Below the pieces are notes generated by a model, which did not search any database, was not told the DNA's origin, and saw only the letters and a list, made by a program, of their open reading frames with translations. Positions 32,133 through 32,693 of a stretch of DNA of 32,693 bases are shown in pieces. Numbering within the stretch: the first letter of the stretch is position 1; every line of letters begins with the position of its first letter. The stretch comes from Oehlia diaphana (Eukaryota; Glomeromycota; Glomeromycetes; Glomerales; Glomeraceae): assembly GCA_003833135.1 (NCBI GenBank), contig QZLH01000016.1, forward strand, positions 129,120 through 161,812. The letters are read 5' to 3'. The position numbers were made by a program, and so were the translations under genes.

Positions 32133-32693
32133 GTCCTTTAGTCCTTCCGGTTCTGCAATTAAGGTTCAGTTGTTTTTCACTTTACGTTTCGTTTCTTACT
32201 CTTTTTTAATTATTTTTTTTATTTCGTTTCTATCTTATATTTCGTTTCTTACTAACTTCATATTTTATTTTACTTTATTGTTTTATTGTTTACTTGGTTT
32301 CCTATCATTACCCAGCCTCCTATCATGATCATTTTTTTATTTTTTGTATTACTTCTCATTATTCCATCCTTTCGTCTCCCATTATTTTCCATTACATCTT
32401 TCATTTTCCATTAACTTTTTTTCTATCCTGTTTACTTCCTTTTTGTCTCTCATCACTCCTCTTTGTCTCCTTTTGTCCCTCTTCATCTTCCATCACTTTT
32501 TTTCGTCTTCCATCACTCCTTTTCGTCTCTCATCATGTCCTATTTCTCCTTTTTAATTCCCATCACTTCTCATTACTCCTTTTTACTCTCTTTCATCTTC
32601 TATTACTTTCCATTACTCCATTGTTATTTCATTTTTTTATTAACATCTTTCTCCTTGATCATTGTAATTTACTTATCTTTATTATTTATTGTT
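32133..32693. repeat. Pyrimidine-rich leader with degenerate 20-22-bp repeats
   Basis: The plus strand is almost free of long purine runs. From about 32344 to 32620, variants of CATCACTCCTTTTCGTCTC recur at roughly 20-22 bp. The open frames across it (for example from 32024 and 32344) encode only F, S, L and I-rich low-complexity peptides and are not believable genes. It may be a long transcribed leader or intron of the downstream gene. Confidence 0.55.

Noticed and set aside
32024..32556. Open frames rich in F, S and L
   Set aside because: They arise from a pyrimidine-rich repeat and a probable intron; composition is low complexity and there is no conserved motif.

Overview
The window looks like nuclear DNA from an arbuscular mycorrhizal fungus (Glomeromycotina, Rhizophagus-like). 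By eye it is extremely A+T-rich. It carries one intact intronless F-box gene of the type these fungi have in large numbers, short GT-AG introns, and many decayed transposons. Nothing in it looks bacterial: there are no operons, no ribosome binding sites and no CRISPR. The genus is inferred from gene style only.

Layout. Positions 1-13,400 are mostly non-coding A+T-rich DNA. They contain a 351-bp hAT-type MITE with a perfect 8-bp target duplication (2320-2670), weaker inverted-repeat elements (3167-3321, 4739-4860, 5570-5739, 9221-9276), a broken antisense F-box pseudogene (about 5395-6000), a degenerate repeat field (7117-7740) and a tandem array with higher-order structure (11455-12030). Positions 13,466-24,596 form a nested stack of transposons. 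An old non-LTR retrotransposon (LINE) ending in poly(A) at 24596 is split by an RRM-coding fragment and by a 7.9-kb hAT element (15189-23135) that still has TIRs and a nearly perfect 8-bp target duplication. The hAT holds its own dead transposase, an antisense Ty3/gypsy integrase remnant and a second, 5'-truncated LINE (19754-21508, poly(A), 19-bp target duplication). That LINE is itself split by a 431-bp hAT MITE (20818-21248, perfect TIRs and target duplication).

Positions 25,909-28,370 hold a recently inactivated gene with a DDE-like motif arrangement and a cysteine-rich C-terminus. It stays in one frame except for three TGA codons and one 62-nt intron. Positions 29,343-31,058 (minus strand) hold the only clearly intact gene, an F-box protein of 571 aa. 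The last 0.8 kb (31,920 onward) looks like the promoter and spliced 5' leader of a gene that continues beyond the window.

The genes do not form a pathway. The window is a transposon graveyard beside an F-box gene, and its main interest is the readable order of insertions, the all-TGA pattern of gene death, and several repeat families that standard gene annotation would miss.
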